From [Phialemoniopsis] sp. UDSM-2020 (lineage: Eukaryota > Ascomycota > Sordariomycetes > Thyridiales > Thyridiaceae), in assembly GCA_018873225.1 (NCBI GenBank), contig JAEILZ010000005.1, forward strand, positions 1,302,001 through 1,366,000: a stretch of 64,000 nt of DNA, in the 5' to 3' direction. The notes under the pieces are model-generated. The model was not told the origin of the DNA, did no database searches, and saw only the letters and a list, made by a program, of their open reading frames with translations. Of the stretch, positions 55,701-64,000 are shown one piece after another. The position numbers and the translations under genes are program-made. Position 1 is the first letter of the stretch. Each line of letters begins with the position of its first letter.

Positions 55701-57501
55701 GCCAAGCGTCATCCGTTTTGACCTGGCGTAGCTCAATTCTGACGCGAACAGAATTACGAAACGCCATCATGTGCTCCTCAATGCACGTCATATAGGCCCA
55801 GTGGCCCAAGGGTTCGAGTTTCTCCGGCCAAACGGCGACGGCGGTAAGGCTGCGCATGTTGGGGTGCGTCAGGTGCATCTTGCGCGCCATGTACTTGAAC
55901 AGCGCGCCCATGAGCGTCTTGTCCTGTGTCCAGTTGGGCAACACCCGCCATGAACCAGACGCCACCCGGTAGCTCCACCAGTCGATGAGTTTCAGAGTGA
56001 CGAGGGAGCGCGGGAAGCGGTCGAGCACGGGATCGTCGGGCAACTCGGCGTCGCTGAAGCTCTCGAGCAGGTCTTGTAGGATCTGTGGCTTCCAAAAGGC
56101 CTCCTGCAGGTTGATGGTCAAGTCGGTAAGGAAGCGCAGCCCGGCGATGTTGGGCAGGGAAAGATCGGTGAGCGTGTTGGACATCCAGGCGGCGTGGGTC
56201 TGGCTGAACATGAGGTCGAGGTCCAGAACGCGCAGGCTGCGGCACCACTTTTGCAGAAGCGCGTTGATCCTGTTCATGTCGGGCGTCCTCGGGCGCGAGT
56301 CGCTCGGCTGGTCGATGCGCATCCAGATGCCGTTGGTCTTGAGGCACAAGTGCTTCATCGACCTGTTGCAAGAAAGGTGTTTGGAGATTATGCCGAACGT
56401 ATTGGGGCTGCCCAGAACCATCACCATCGTCTCGATTCTGCAGCCGAGGCTCATTCGGTCCTCAGGGGCCTTGAGACTGATGACTGTGGTATCGTGTGGT
56501 TGTCTCGGCCGTGTATAAGGCCAGGTCCAGTCGAAGATTATGGTCTCAATACTGGGCAGCAAGTCGGGCGAAGCAAAGGCTAGTGACTGGGACCTAGTGT
56601 CCAAGGTTATGCCAGGGCTCAGGGTGTAGGCAGGGCCTCCACTCTGTATGGTGGTCGCGCTATGTAAGGTTATGCCTGTTGTTATGCTCATTGTTAGGCC
56701 ATCTAAGGTAAATGCTCGAGCAACACCTTGCGACGCATCGATCATGGCGCTAGGGGTGGCACCATAGCGGTTCTTTCCCAGGGTTTCGCAGGTCGCCTGC
56801 AACCAGAAGCGCTTCCAAAACCATTCATTCCAAAGTAATTCACCGGATCTTGGCCAGATCGGACCAGATGCGGGCATGCGTAGACTCTTGAGCTTAGGGA
56901 GGTAATGCATCAAAAGGTACAAAGTGGCCAAGTGGATGTCTGGGGCGCACATGGTGGTCTCTAGGTTGATCTCAAAGCAAAACCGCCTCAACCTAGTCTC
57001 GAGCTGGTTCCGAGGGGCTGAGGAGAAGGAATAAATGGTTTCGAGAAGTCTCTGTAGTTCTGGATCCAAGCTTCGCGGGGAGTTGTCTGCAATCTTGTCA
57101 AACTTGAAGGTGAAGATAATGTTGCGAACCATGGGCTGGAGCTCGACATTCTGGATGACATGGCGGGTCAGGATCACGAGCGATCGCAGGTTGTTGATGA
57201 CAATGTTTTGGTACATGTAGGGATATGCGAGTCCAGAAATGCGCTTCGAAACCAGACAAAGGCGATAAAAGTGCTGTCGGCTCTCACGAAAACCGGGATC
57301 ATTCGCATGAGTTGGGCTTGGGCTTGCTGGGAGCAAGTAGTTGAAGATCTTTTGTGTGAGTTCGGTGGGCAGCGACTCAAATCGAGACGTTTGAGTCAAC
57401 TTGAGGAATCCGAACCTGTCAACCAGCTCCTGGATCGGTGCGACGAAGATGAGCAGAGAATCACCTGCGCCGTTCAATCGCCGTCGCTTTGTCGCCTCCA
57501 T
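55669..57501 (-). CDS. F-box-like protein (paralogue 2)
   Basis: Single exon, 610 residues, ATG at 57501 (MEATKRRRLNGAG, basic as in paralogue 1). F-box-like segment at ~40-95: RFESLPTELTQKIFNYLL, then FYRLCLVSKRISGLAYPYMY. A shared downstream pattern follows: LATLYLLMHYLPKLKSLRMP, a central variable part, and FPRSLVTLKLIDWWS near the C-terminus; the tail has IELRQVKTDDAWRLEDEA. Likely an SCF adaptor or derivative with unknown target. The gene sits between copies of a short repeat (55464-55668 and 57682-57819). Its last codons are shaped by an 18 bp duplication next to one copy. Confidence 0.77.
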   Translation of the reverse strand: MEATKRRRLNGAGDSLLIFVAPIQELVDRFGFLKLTQTSRFESLPTELTQKIFNYLLPASPSPTHANDPGFRESRQHFYRLCLVSKRISGLAYPYMYQNIVINNLRSLVILTRHVIQNVELQPMVRNIIFTFKFDKIADNSPRSLDPELQRLLETIYSFSSAPRNQLETRLRRFCFEINLETTMCAPDIHLATLYLLMHYLPKLKSLRMPASGPIWPRSGELLWNEWFWKRFWLQATCETLGKNRYGATPSAMIDASQGVARAFTLDGLTMSITTGITLHSATTIQSGGPAYTLSPGITLDTRSQSLAFASPDLLPSIETIIFDWTWPYTRPRQPHDTTVISLKAPEDRMSLGCRIETMVMVLGSPNTFGIISKHLSCNRSMKHLCLKTNGIWMRIDQPSDSRPRTPDMNRINALLQKWCRSLRVLDLDLMFSQTHAAWMSNTLTDLSLPNIAGLRFLTDLTINLQEAFWKPQILQDLLESFSDAELPDDPVLDRFPRSLVTLKLIDWWSYRVASGSWRVLPNWTQDKTLMGALFKYMARKMHLTHPNMRSLTAVAVWPEKLEPLGHWAYMTCIEEHMMAFRNSVRVRIELRQVKTDDAWRLEDEAVSGG

Positions 57502-57681
57502 CGTTTTCGAATTTCCTTTAGAACCCTCTCGAGGCGGGCTTTATTCTGTGAAAGAGACAAAGCGATGCGAGGTGGTTGCAGGTTGCGTGCGATGAGAAAC
57601 TTTGAGATGTTTTGGACTGAGCACGAATTGTCGGGTCATAGTGAGAGAGGCGTGAACGAGAAGTGATTGTGGCCTCAGTTG

Positions 57682-57742
57682 GACAGTAGGATACCCTATA
57701 GCGGTATCAGTCTACGAGATTTAGAGTAGTTATCCCACTGTC
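57682..57742 (+). repeat. 61 bp element, direct copy of 55606-55668
   Basis: Begins GACAGTAGGATACCC and ends TTATCCCACTGTC, giving near-perfect 13 bp inverted ends. The interior (TATAGCGGTATC, then ACGAGATTTAGAG) parallels the copy at 55606. Confidence 0.75.
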
Positions 57743-57819
57743 TGATGTAGGGGTGAACAAGATCATGATACGGTAACTAAACTTGTGAGATGGATGCCAC
57801 TGTGAACTATCCCACTGTC
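57730..57819 (-). repeat. Right arm of the inverted repeat, with further TATCCCACTGTC end
   Basis: 57730-57782 is the inverted partner of 55464-55516. A further TATCCCACTGTC closes the region at 57808-57819, so 57682-57819 as a whole is bounded by GACAGT...ACTGTC ends and has one internal end. Confidence 0.72.
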
Positions 57820-57870
57820 GAAAAGGAGATGGAGACATAGTATGTAATCTTTATTACTTCATCAACAACA

Positions 57871-59961
57871 TCACCTGTCCTTACGATATTTGTTCTTGAT
57901 AGACTTGACCAGGTCCGCCGCACCATCCGCTTTGGCAGCCTTGGCCTTCTTCACCTTTTGGCCCTGTCGATCGGGAATCTCGTCGTCATCCGCTATCTTC
58001 CTCTTCTTCCTTCCCTCCTCGAGCAGCTTCTTCATGCTAGGCGTGGACGTGAACTTGGGGTTAGAGGGATCGACAGCGAACTCGTGCTCCTCAAAGAGTG
58101 CCTCGAACCGCTTGTCACCGCCGACGTCCATCACAAAGTCCTCCTGGAGCCCACCACGATCCTCAATAGCCTTCTTTCCCTTCTTGCCCTTCTTCTTCTT
58201 GTTCTTCTCAGCCCGGATGATCTCGTTCATGTCAAAGTGACCAAGGCGATGAGCTTCATCGTTAGGGTCGTCGGCCATGATGAGCTCCAGCTGCGCCTTC
58301 TCGGCAGCCTTCTCTGCTTCCTCGGCCTCCCTAGCCTCGCGCTTTTTGAGACGCTCCTCCTTCCGTATCGAAGACTTTGTTGCCTTGGGTGCCGCCTCGG
58401 ACGCGAAGAACGGGTCATCGAACCCAAGATCCTCCTCAGGGGCTGCCTCTTCCTTGGCCTCGCCGCCTTCCCGGGCAGTCTTTGCCTTTTGCCTGCGCTT
58501 CTCTTTCTTCTCCTTCTCTTTCCGGATGTACTTCTCGCGGGTGGTTTCCTCCTCCTCGCCATCCTTCTTTTTGCTGCCGGACGTCTCGGTGAGGGCAGAG
58601 CTGAAGGTGATCTGCATATCGCCTACCGGTCCAGACTTGCTTGACTTTGACGCTGATTCATCGCTGAGACCGAGAGCCTCCCGCATCTTTTTGCGAGCAA
58701 GCTCTTTCTTGCTCAACTTAAGCTCGTCCTCGGCTACAGCCTCTGGCACGATCTCCTCCTCTTCGTCCTCCCCATCGCTATCGCTGGCAAGATAAGCGTT
58801 GAGGTCGTTCTCGGCGATGTCTGCTCGGCTACCGGTGAAGGCCTTCTTGATGGTTTCTTGCCGTGCCGCCTCCTCAGGATGCATGTCCCAAGTGAGCTTC
58901 ACCTTGGAATGTTGTAAAGCGTCCGTGACAAACTCGATGGGCTTGTAGCCGGCGGGAACACCGTCGCACTCGTCTCTAGGCTCGTCATCAAAGTCGACGT
59001 CGTCCGGAACGAATCGTAGATCCAAGAAGTTTGATGAGGTCTGGTATTCCCTGCCGTCCGTAGCTTCGTAGATGGCCTGTGCTGTGGCTTTGTTGGAGCA
59101 GACCATGACTGCGTAGTAGTATCGAAGTCGGTCCAGCTGGTAGGACCTGAGCGCATCGCTGTCAAAGTCTTGGTCATTGCCCTCCTCAATCAAGTCCTTC
59201 TTGACATTATCATCGGCGTCGTCGCTTTCCTCGTCACTATCTTCCTCATCGCTGCTGTCATCGGATGACTCGTCGTCATCCTTGTCGGTCTTGAAAATCT
59301 CCTTGGGCGGACCCTCGAGCTCCTCTCGTTGCATACGCTCTTTGCCGAACTCGCTGGGGTAGATCGAGACTCTTTCTATCCGACCTCCTGAAGGTGCAAA
59401 ACTAGAGAACATCGCAAACAAGTCGACAGACTTGATGTAGTCCCAGTCCAGGTTGACAATAGCTATCCGATTCGTGACATCTCCCAGGGGCACTTCGGCC
59501 TGCTCGTTCCGGAATCGTTGCATGTCGGCAGCCTCGTCTACCTCGGGCTCCGCCTCCTCCTCGCTTTCCTCCTCACTGTCGGAATCAGATTCAGACTCTG
59601 ATTCCGAGAAGCCGCCTCCGCGGGCACGATCCTTGACCTCTGCCTTGCGCAGCTCCTCGCGAACCACATCGTCGTCTTCGCCCTCCTCGTCATCTTGGTC
59701 CTCCTCTTCAGTCTGGTAGAGCTGCTTCAGAGCCTTCTTCTTGTTGTCGGACTTGAGTTTGCGTCCATAGCGATCGACTTTGGCGGACTCGGTGAAGTCT
59801 TTCGACGTGAACATGTGCTGGAAACGCTTGTCGACCTTGGTCTTGGTCTTGCTTTTGGAGGGCAGACGGAAGCGGGGGTCGGACTCGAAGTTGGAGAACC
59901 TCGAGTCTGTGATCTTGTCCGAAGACGAAGCATCACTCTTGGAGCCTTGCTTGCGAGCCAT
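57871..59961 (-). CDS. esf1: Pre-rRNA-processing protein ESF1
   Basis: Nucleolar factor needed for early 18S rRNA processing in the small-subunit processome. Single exon, 696 residues, ATG 59961. N-terminal FSNFESDPRFRLPSK and RFQHMFTSKDFTES are hallmark Esf1 motifs. The ESF1 domain with an RRM-like part follows: NRIAIVNLDWDYIKSVDLFA, RIERVSIYPSEFGKERMQRE, YYYAVMVCSNKATAQAIYE, SNFLDLRFVPDDVDF. Acidic stretches and Lys/Glu coiled-coil regions separate it from the C-terminal NUC153-type motif (RFEALFEEHEFAVDPSNPKF). A basic tail ends IKNKYRKDR. Full length and typical of the family. Confidence 0.95.
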   Translation of the reverse strand: MARKQGSKSDASSSDKITDSRFSNFESDPRFRLPSKSKTKTKVDKRFQHMFTSKDFTESAKVDRYGRKLKSDNKKKALKQLYQTEEEDQDDEEGEDDDVVREELRKAEVKDRARGGGFSESESESDSDSEEESEEEAEPEVDEAADMQRFRNEQAEVPLGDVTNRIAIVNLDWDYIKSVDLFAMFSSFAPSGGRIERVSIYPSEFGKERMQREELEGPPKEIFKTDKDDDESSDDSSDEEDSDEESDDADDNVKKDLIEEGNDQDFDSDALRSYQLDRLRYYYAVMVCSNKATAQAIYEATDGREYQTSSNFLDLRFVPDDVDFDDEPRDECDGVPAGYKPIEFVTDALQHSKVKLTWDMHPEEAARQETIKKAFTGSRADIAENDLNAYLASDSDGEDEEEEIVPEAVAEDELKLSKKELARKKMREALGLSDESASKSSKSGPVGDMQITFSSALTETSGSKKKDGEEEETTREKYIRKEKEKKEKRRQKAKTAREGGEAKEEAAPEEDLGFDDPFFASEAAPKATKSSIRKEERLKKREAREAEEAEKAAEKAQLELIMADDPNDEAHRLGHFDMNEIIRAEKNKKKKGKKGKKAIEDRGGLQEDFVMDVGGDKRFEALFEEHEFAVDPSNPKFTSTPSMKKLLEEGRKKRKIADDDEIPDRQGQKVKKAKAAKADGAADLVKSIKNKYRKDR

Positions 59962-61303
59962 GTTGAAAGGAATTGCAGCACAACGTAGAGGTGCAAGAAG
60001 ATCTCCAATTCAGGCAGTCGTGGTGGTTGAGGCGCACATGCTTTCTGGTCGCATGCGATTCTTGCCAAAATTTTAGTGGAGACCTCGAGAATTTGTGTTT
60101 TCTGCCGGATCCCAAAAAGGCGGTGAAATACCCCACGTTTTCTGGGACATACCCCCGAAAGAGGCACTAAACCGCCTGCAGCTGCCGATGCTGATCGCTG
60201 GGTCAGGCGGCTCCGACAGCCGCCGTAGGCTTGAGTTCCTGGGAACTAATCGATCCATGGATCCCGTTTGATCCTTTGGGATTTCCAGCTCCGAGTGGCT
60301 TCAAGTGGTACAATCCAGTATCTGACCTAATAGCATCCCGTCTCTCGCTCTTCATGACATTGCACCGCAGTCCGAGGAGGATCATCTATCTGAGCACGCT
60401 GAAGCCAGTGAGCTGGGGATCATGTTAGCACAGCCTCCCTGTAACACTGCTGACACTTGCTGACAACATGCGCTAACACCGAGCTACAAAACAAGCTTGT
60501 TGCCCTGAAGGGAACCGGTCTGGTCTGCCCAGCCCTATTTACACCTCCGTTTCAGGCCTAGTGCCCCATGCGGACCATTTGTTCTGCCGTGTGGCATCTG
60601 TTTGCGGACAGTTTCATGCCATGTACGCCGACTCTACCGGCCAAACGTGCTTCGTCGAGACGGCATAAACCGCAGACTAAGCATCCCCTCAATGACAAGA
60701 GACACAAGCTTCTGGCACAGCCTCCTCTAGCTTGGCAGTATGGGGCTAGCCTCCAACTGCCGTCTTGCTTCCGGTCGAGACTATCCTCTGTAGTTATGCA
60801 TGGTCTGATCAACGGGGGCATCTTAGTGACGCGCGAAACAGCTATCGGAGCTGTCTTGAACAGACTTGACGTAGCTTTGCCAGTGACATGCTGCAAGTGA
60901 GTGTACTAAGACGGCTCTCGGGATTTCACCGGTCCTCCTGGGGAAGGACTTTATCAAGAACGGAATAGTAAGGAACACGAGCTTATCAGATCTCGTAACC
61001 TTATGCCCGGTTGAGGTCGCAGGTCCCATCGCCGCTCTTTTCCTCATCCAACCCTGATAGGCATGCCTGTCCTGTAAGCGCGGTTGGCCCCCTCAGGCCC
61101 CCCGTGACGAGACAAAGAGCTATGATGCTTGATGACAAGTCCGACCCGTCCGACAGCGGCCGCCCAGCCGTCAGAATTGGAACAAAGAGCTGCCTCGCCT
61201 TGTATATAAGGTGGTTGCCCACCACCAGATACAAGTTTGCCACGAAGCTGTTTGCCTCAGACAACACCAATTCCATCTTACCATCTGCCACTCGCTGTCC
61301 AAG
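59962..61303. other. Divergent intergenic region esf1 / cupredoxin
   Basis: 1.34 kb between two start codons. Open frames here (for example 60568-60900) show no family. The right end carries the TATA box of the cupredoxin gene. No repeat or RNA gene seen. Confidence 0.45.
61202..61209 (+). promoter_or_regulatory. TATA box of the cupredoxin gene
   Basis: GTATATAAGG spans this position, 95-102 bp before the ATG at 61304. A start of transcription about 30 bp downstream would give a ~70 base leader. Confidence 0.55.
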
Positions 61304-62089
61304 ATGCACTCTTTCATCAAGCTAGTTATCACTGCTGCCCTGGCCGTCCAGGCCCAGGCCAAGACCATTCAGGTCATGGTCGGCAACAATGGCCTCAACT
61401 TCAGCCCCAACAACATCACTGCCGACAAGGGCGACATGTTGGAGTTCCAGTTCTACCCTTTAAACCACTCGGTTGCTATGGGCGACTTGTAAGTTCCTTG
61501 CTCTTTCTTTGTTCTTATACTGGCCCCTCTCGAGGCTCAGTGTAAGACCTTGACGACGCCAGGACGAGATCAATGTCTGACTCCAGATACATAGTGACCA
61601 CGCTTGTGCTCCTGCTGCCACTGGCGGCTTCTTTTCCGGCTTCGTCCCCGTCGCTGCGGGACAGACTGGCGTAAGTGGCTGCCGTCCTGTGTAACTCCCA
61701 TTGCTGCGGTGAACTAACAGCCCATGCCCCCAACACAGAGCACCTTCACCGTAATGGTCAACAGCACCGACCCCATGGTCTTCTATTGCACTCAGAATGT
61801 CCGAGCTCACTGCCAGAACGGCATGTTTGGTGTCGTTAACGGCGCCGGCATGAAGACCCTGCAGGCCTACGGCTCGGCTGCCAACAAGACGCAGACCTCC
61901 GGCTCTCCTCCGTCCGTCTTTGGTGGTACCCTCAAGCCGGCCGCGTCCAGCACCACTGGATCGCCTTCGGGTACAGGCTCACCAAGCGCAAGCAGCTCGC
62001 CTTCACAAACCGGGGCCGCGAGCGGTAACCTCAAGGCCGGCCTCGGCAGTCTCGCCGGCGCATTCGTCATGGCTGCTTTCCTTGCTTAA
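61304..62089 (+). CDS. GPI-anchored cupredoxin-domain cell-surface protein
   Basis: Three exons: 61304-61488, 61595-61670 and 61739-62089; product 203 residues. The acceptor ATAG at 61594 is chosen because it restores MGD|FDHACAPAATGGF. Signal peptide MHSFIKLVITAALAVQAQA, then a plastocyanin-like domain (TIQVMVGNNGLNFSPN). The four type 1 copper ligands are all present: His55 (LNHSVA), Cys104, His111 and Met116 (FYCTQNVRAHCQNGM); Cys66 and Cys112 may form the disulfide. A Ser/Thr/Gly-rich stalk (SSTTGSPSGTGSPSASSS) ends in a hydrophobic tail (LGSLAGAFVMAAFLA) with a likely GPI omega site near ASGN. Relatives sit on the cell wall or membrane; the redox partner is unknown. Confidence 0.88.
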
Positions 62090-62639
62090 GGACCGCGCTA
62101 AATACTTGATATAACATGACCGAAAATGCAGTATTTCATCTGTCAATTTGCTTTGTTCTTCCATGTCTCTTTCAGTTTCGAGGTACGAATTGGCCTAAGA
62201 GCCCAAAAGTGACGGAAGGAGATAGGAGATAATAATAAAAAATATCTCGTGTGTGATCATCTTGTAAAGATCTACAACTGCGAATGTGATAAGATGAGAA
62301 GTCCAGCGTTTGTTACATGTTTCATGAGCCGACCCCGGATTCCCGAGCGAAAGCCGCGAGGCAATCAGAGCACAGGCAAATGACGTTGTCTTGGCTTGTG
62401 TTTTTACTGGGGACGTTAGCGGCTCCGGGGAATCTCTAGAGCAGAGGAAAAGGCTCAGAACCCGCACATGCTCGGCTAACCTTTAGTTCTCGACCGGCGG
62501 ATACTAAATCTAATGCCGTGATTCTTTCTCAGATTTTCTGCTTCCCATACTCTGACTACTATTCCTAGACAGGCGGCTCTTGTCGTTTATACAGAATATT
62601 GCATAAAGCAGTATATTTCCTGGGTGTAATGCGGCAAGG
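62090..62639. other. Intergenic region cupredoxin / afg1
   Basis: 550 bp with an AT-rich first part (AATAATAAAAAATATC near 62230) that probably ends the upstream transcript. No further gene recognised. Confidence 0.45.
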
Positions 62640-64000
62640 ATGGTCGCGTGTCCGAGACCAACCCCTCTCCTCCGACCTCATCCCCTCCTGCGACCACGCC
62701 ACAGCGTTTGCAGACAGCCGAGGCGCCATGCGCTGATACAGTCAAGAGGTCTGCGGACATCAAGCATTGCGCCGCGCACAGTTGCGATACACAATGCGCC
62801 GCTCACACTCCAAAGAGGATCGCGACTGGCGTTGCCGGCCACTTTCATTGCGGGCCAGCGGAGGCGCGCGTCGGTCGCCGCCAGCACTGTTGAGAACGGT
62901 AGGTCGCAAACAGGATTGCGCCCTGCTAACTGTCAATTGAGCTCGATGTACTGACCACGGAGTACAGTAAATCGCGAAGACATAAGTCCCATTCAAGAGT
63001 ACGACCGTCGAGTCGCCGAGGGCAGGTTGCGAAACGATCCACACCAAAGAGGTCCGTTTCTTCAGAGTTGATATTGTTCTGGCGCATTGGCGCTGACCGT
63101 GGAAATAGGTATCATCCAGAACCTCGAGAACCTACACAACGAGCTGCGGCACTACACAGCCCGGCCCATCGTCCACCCGAGCCTGGAAACCCTCAAGCCG
63201 AAAAAATCGCTGTTCGGCTCGCTATTCGGCAGTAAAGGCGGCGACAAGAGCAGACTGCAGGATATACCCAGCGACCTGCCGCGCGGGCTGTATCTGTACG
63301 GCGATGTGGGCAGCGGCAAGACCATGTTGATGGACCTCTTCTACGATACCCTTCCCAGCAGCGTCCGGTCCAAGACGAGAATACACTTCCACAACTTTAT
63401 GCAGGATGTGCATCGGCGGTTACACCGCATGAAGATGGAGTACGGCAACGACGTCGATGCCGTGCCCTTTGTCGCCGCCGACATCGCGGAGCACGGCAAT
63501 GTGCTATGCTTTGACGAGTTTCAATGTACAGACGTGGCAGACGCCATGATTCTGCGGAGGTAAATTCCTTGTCGCCAGTCATGTTTGATATGCCTAGACT
63601 AACTCCCCCACAGACTCCTCGAGGCTCTCATGTCGCACGGCGTCGTCCTCGTCACGACGTCCAACAGGCACCCAGACGAGCTGTACAAGAACGGCATTCA
63701 GCGCGAGTCCTTCGTCCCGGCCATCCACCTCCTCAAGAAGCGCCTGCACGTCATTAACCTCGACTCCCCGACCGACTACCGCAAGATCCCGCGCCCGCCC
63801 TCGGGCGTCTACCACACGCCGCTCGACTCGCACGCCGCCTCGCATGCCGAGAAGTGGTTCCGCTTCCTCGGCGACCCGGAGGCCACCGAGCCGCACTCCG
63901 AAACCCAGCGCGTCTGGGGCCGCGAGATCCACGTCCCGCGCGTCAGCGGCCGCTGCGCCTGGTTCACCTTTGACGAGCTCATCGGCAAGCCCACCTCGGC
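62640..64000 (+). CDS. afg1: AFG1/LACE1-type mitochondrial ATPase, 5' part, runs off window
   Basis: AFG1-family AAA-like ATPase of the mitochondrial inner membrane, linked to turnover of cytochrome oxidase subunits. Exons: 62640-62898, 62968-63051, 63109-63559 and 63614 to the window end. The first exon is Arg/Ser-rich with few acidic residues, a mitochondrial presequence. Splicing gives [38 protein letters not shown], the AFG1 N-terminal block. Walker A is [16 protein letters not shown] near residue 178 and Walker [20 protein letters not shown] near 245. Sensor-like [18 protein letters not shown] and [16 protein letters not shown] follow. About 394 residues are inside the window; the C-terminus is beyond the right edge. 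Confidence 0.92.

Overview
The window looks like nuclear DNA of a filamentous ascomycete (Pezizomycotina, most likely a Sordariomycete). Genes carry short GT-AG introns (about 47-118 bp), many with CTAAC/CTGAC branch sites. Third codon positions are C/G rich. Gene types typical of this group are present: HET-domain allorecognition genes, a Git3/Gpr1-type receptor, an AA9 monooxygenase, a GPI cupredoxin and an Arb1 protein. No species is named because nothing in the sequence fixes it.

Layout. (1) 0-4 kb: two divergent HET-domain genes, the first cut by the window edge. (2) 4-25.5 kb: a mostly conserved block holding GINS subunit psf2, an LSH/DDM1-type remodeler (mus-30/IRC5), ARC1 tRNA cofactor, a small secreted cysteine-rich protein, mitochondrial RNA polymerase (rpo41/cyt-5) head-to-head with mitochondrial atp25, exopolyphosphatase head-to-head with a class I glutamine amidotransferase, and a glucose-receptor-like GPCR. 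(3) 25.5-28.2 kb: long non-coding stretch. (4) 28-47 kb: GH106-like glycosidase, CLP1 (P-loop Lys replaced by Gln), inositol polyphosphate multikinase, Arb1, a secreted protein of unknown function, PMP3 and PRP22. (5) 47-58 kb: an accessory segment with an AT/TpA-rich block, a 5'-truncated ACC-synthase-like aminotransferase whose PLP lysine is Met, two F-box-like paralogues, a DUF4385 gene and an AA9 LPMO between them, and a dispersed short element ending in GACAGTGGGATAA. (6) 58-64 kb: ESF1, a GPI-anchored cupredoxin, and the 5' part of AFG1, cut by the window edge.

How genes relate. Most are independent single-gene units, as expected in fungi. Two divergent pairs share short promoters and related roles: rpo41/atp25 (mitochondrial gene expression) and possibly the HET pair. 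Arb1 (RNAi/heterochromatin) and the LSH homologue both belong to chromatin defence but are not clustered. The most unusual region is 42.6-57.9 kb. There copies of one short inverted-repeat element lie around PMP3/PRP22 and bracket the second F-box gene, next to gene decay. I found no convincing tRNA, rRNA, CRISPR array or autonomous transposase gene. Splice sites were read by eye and need transcript support.
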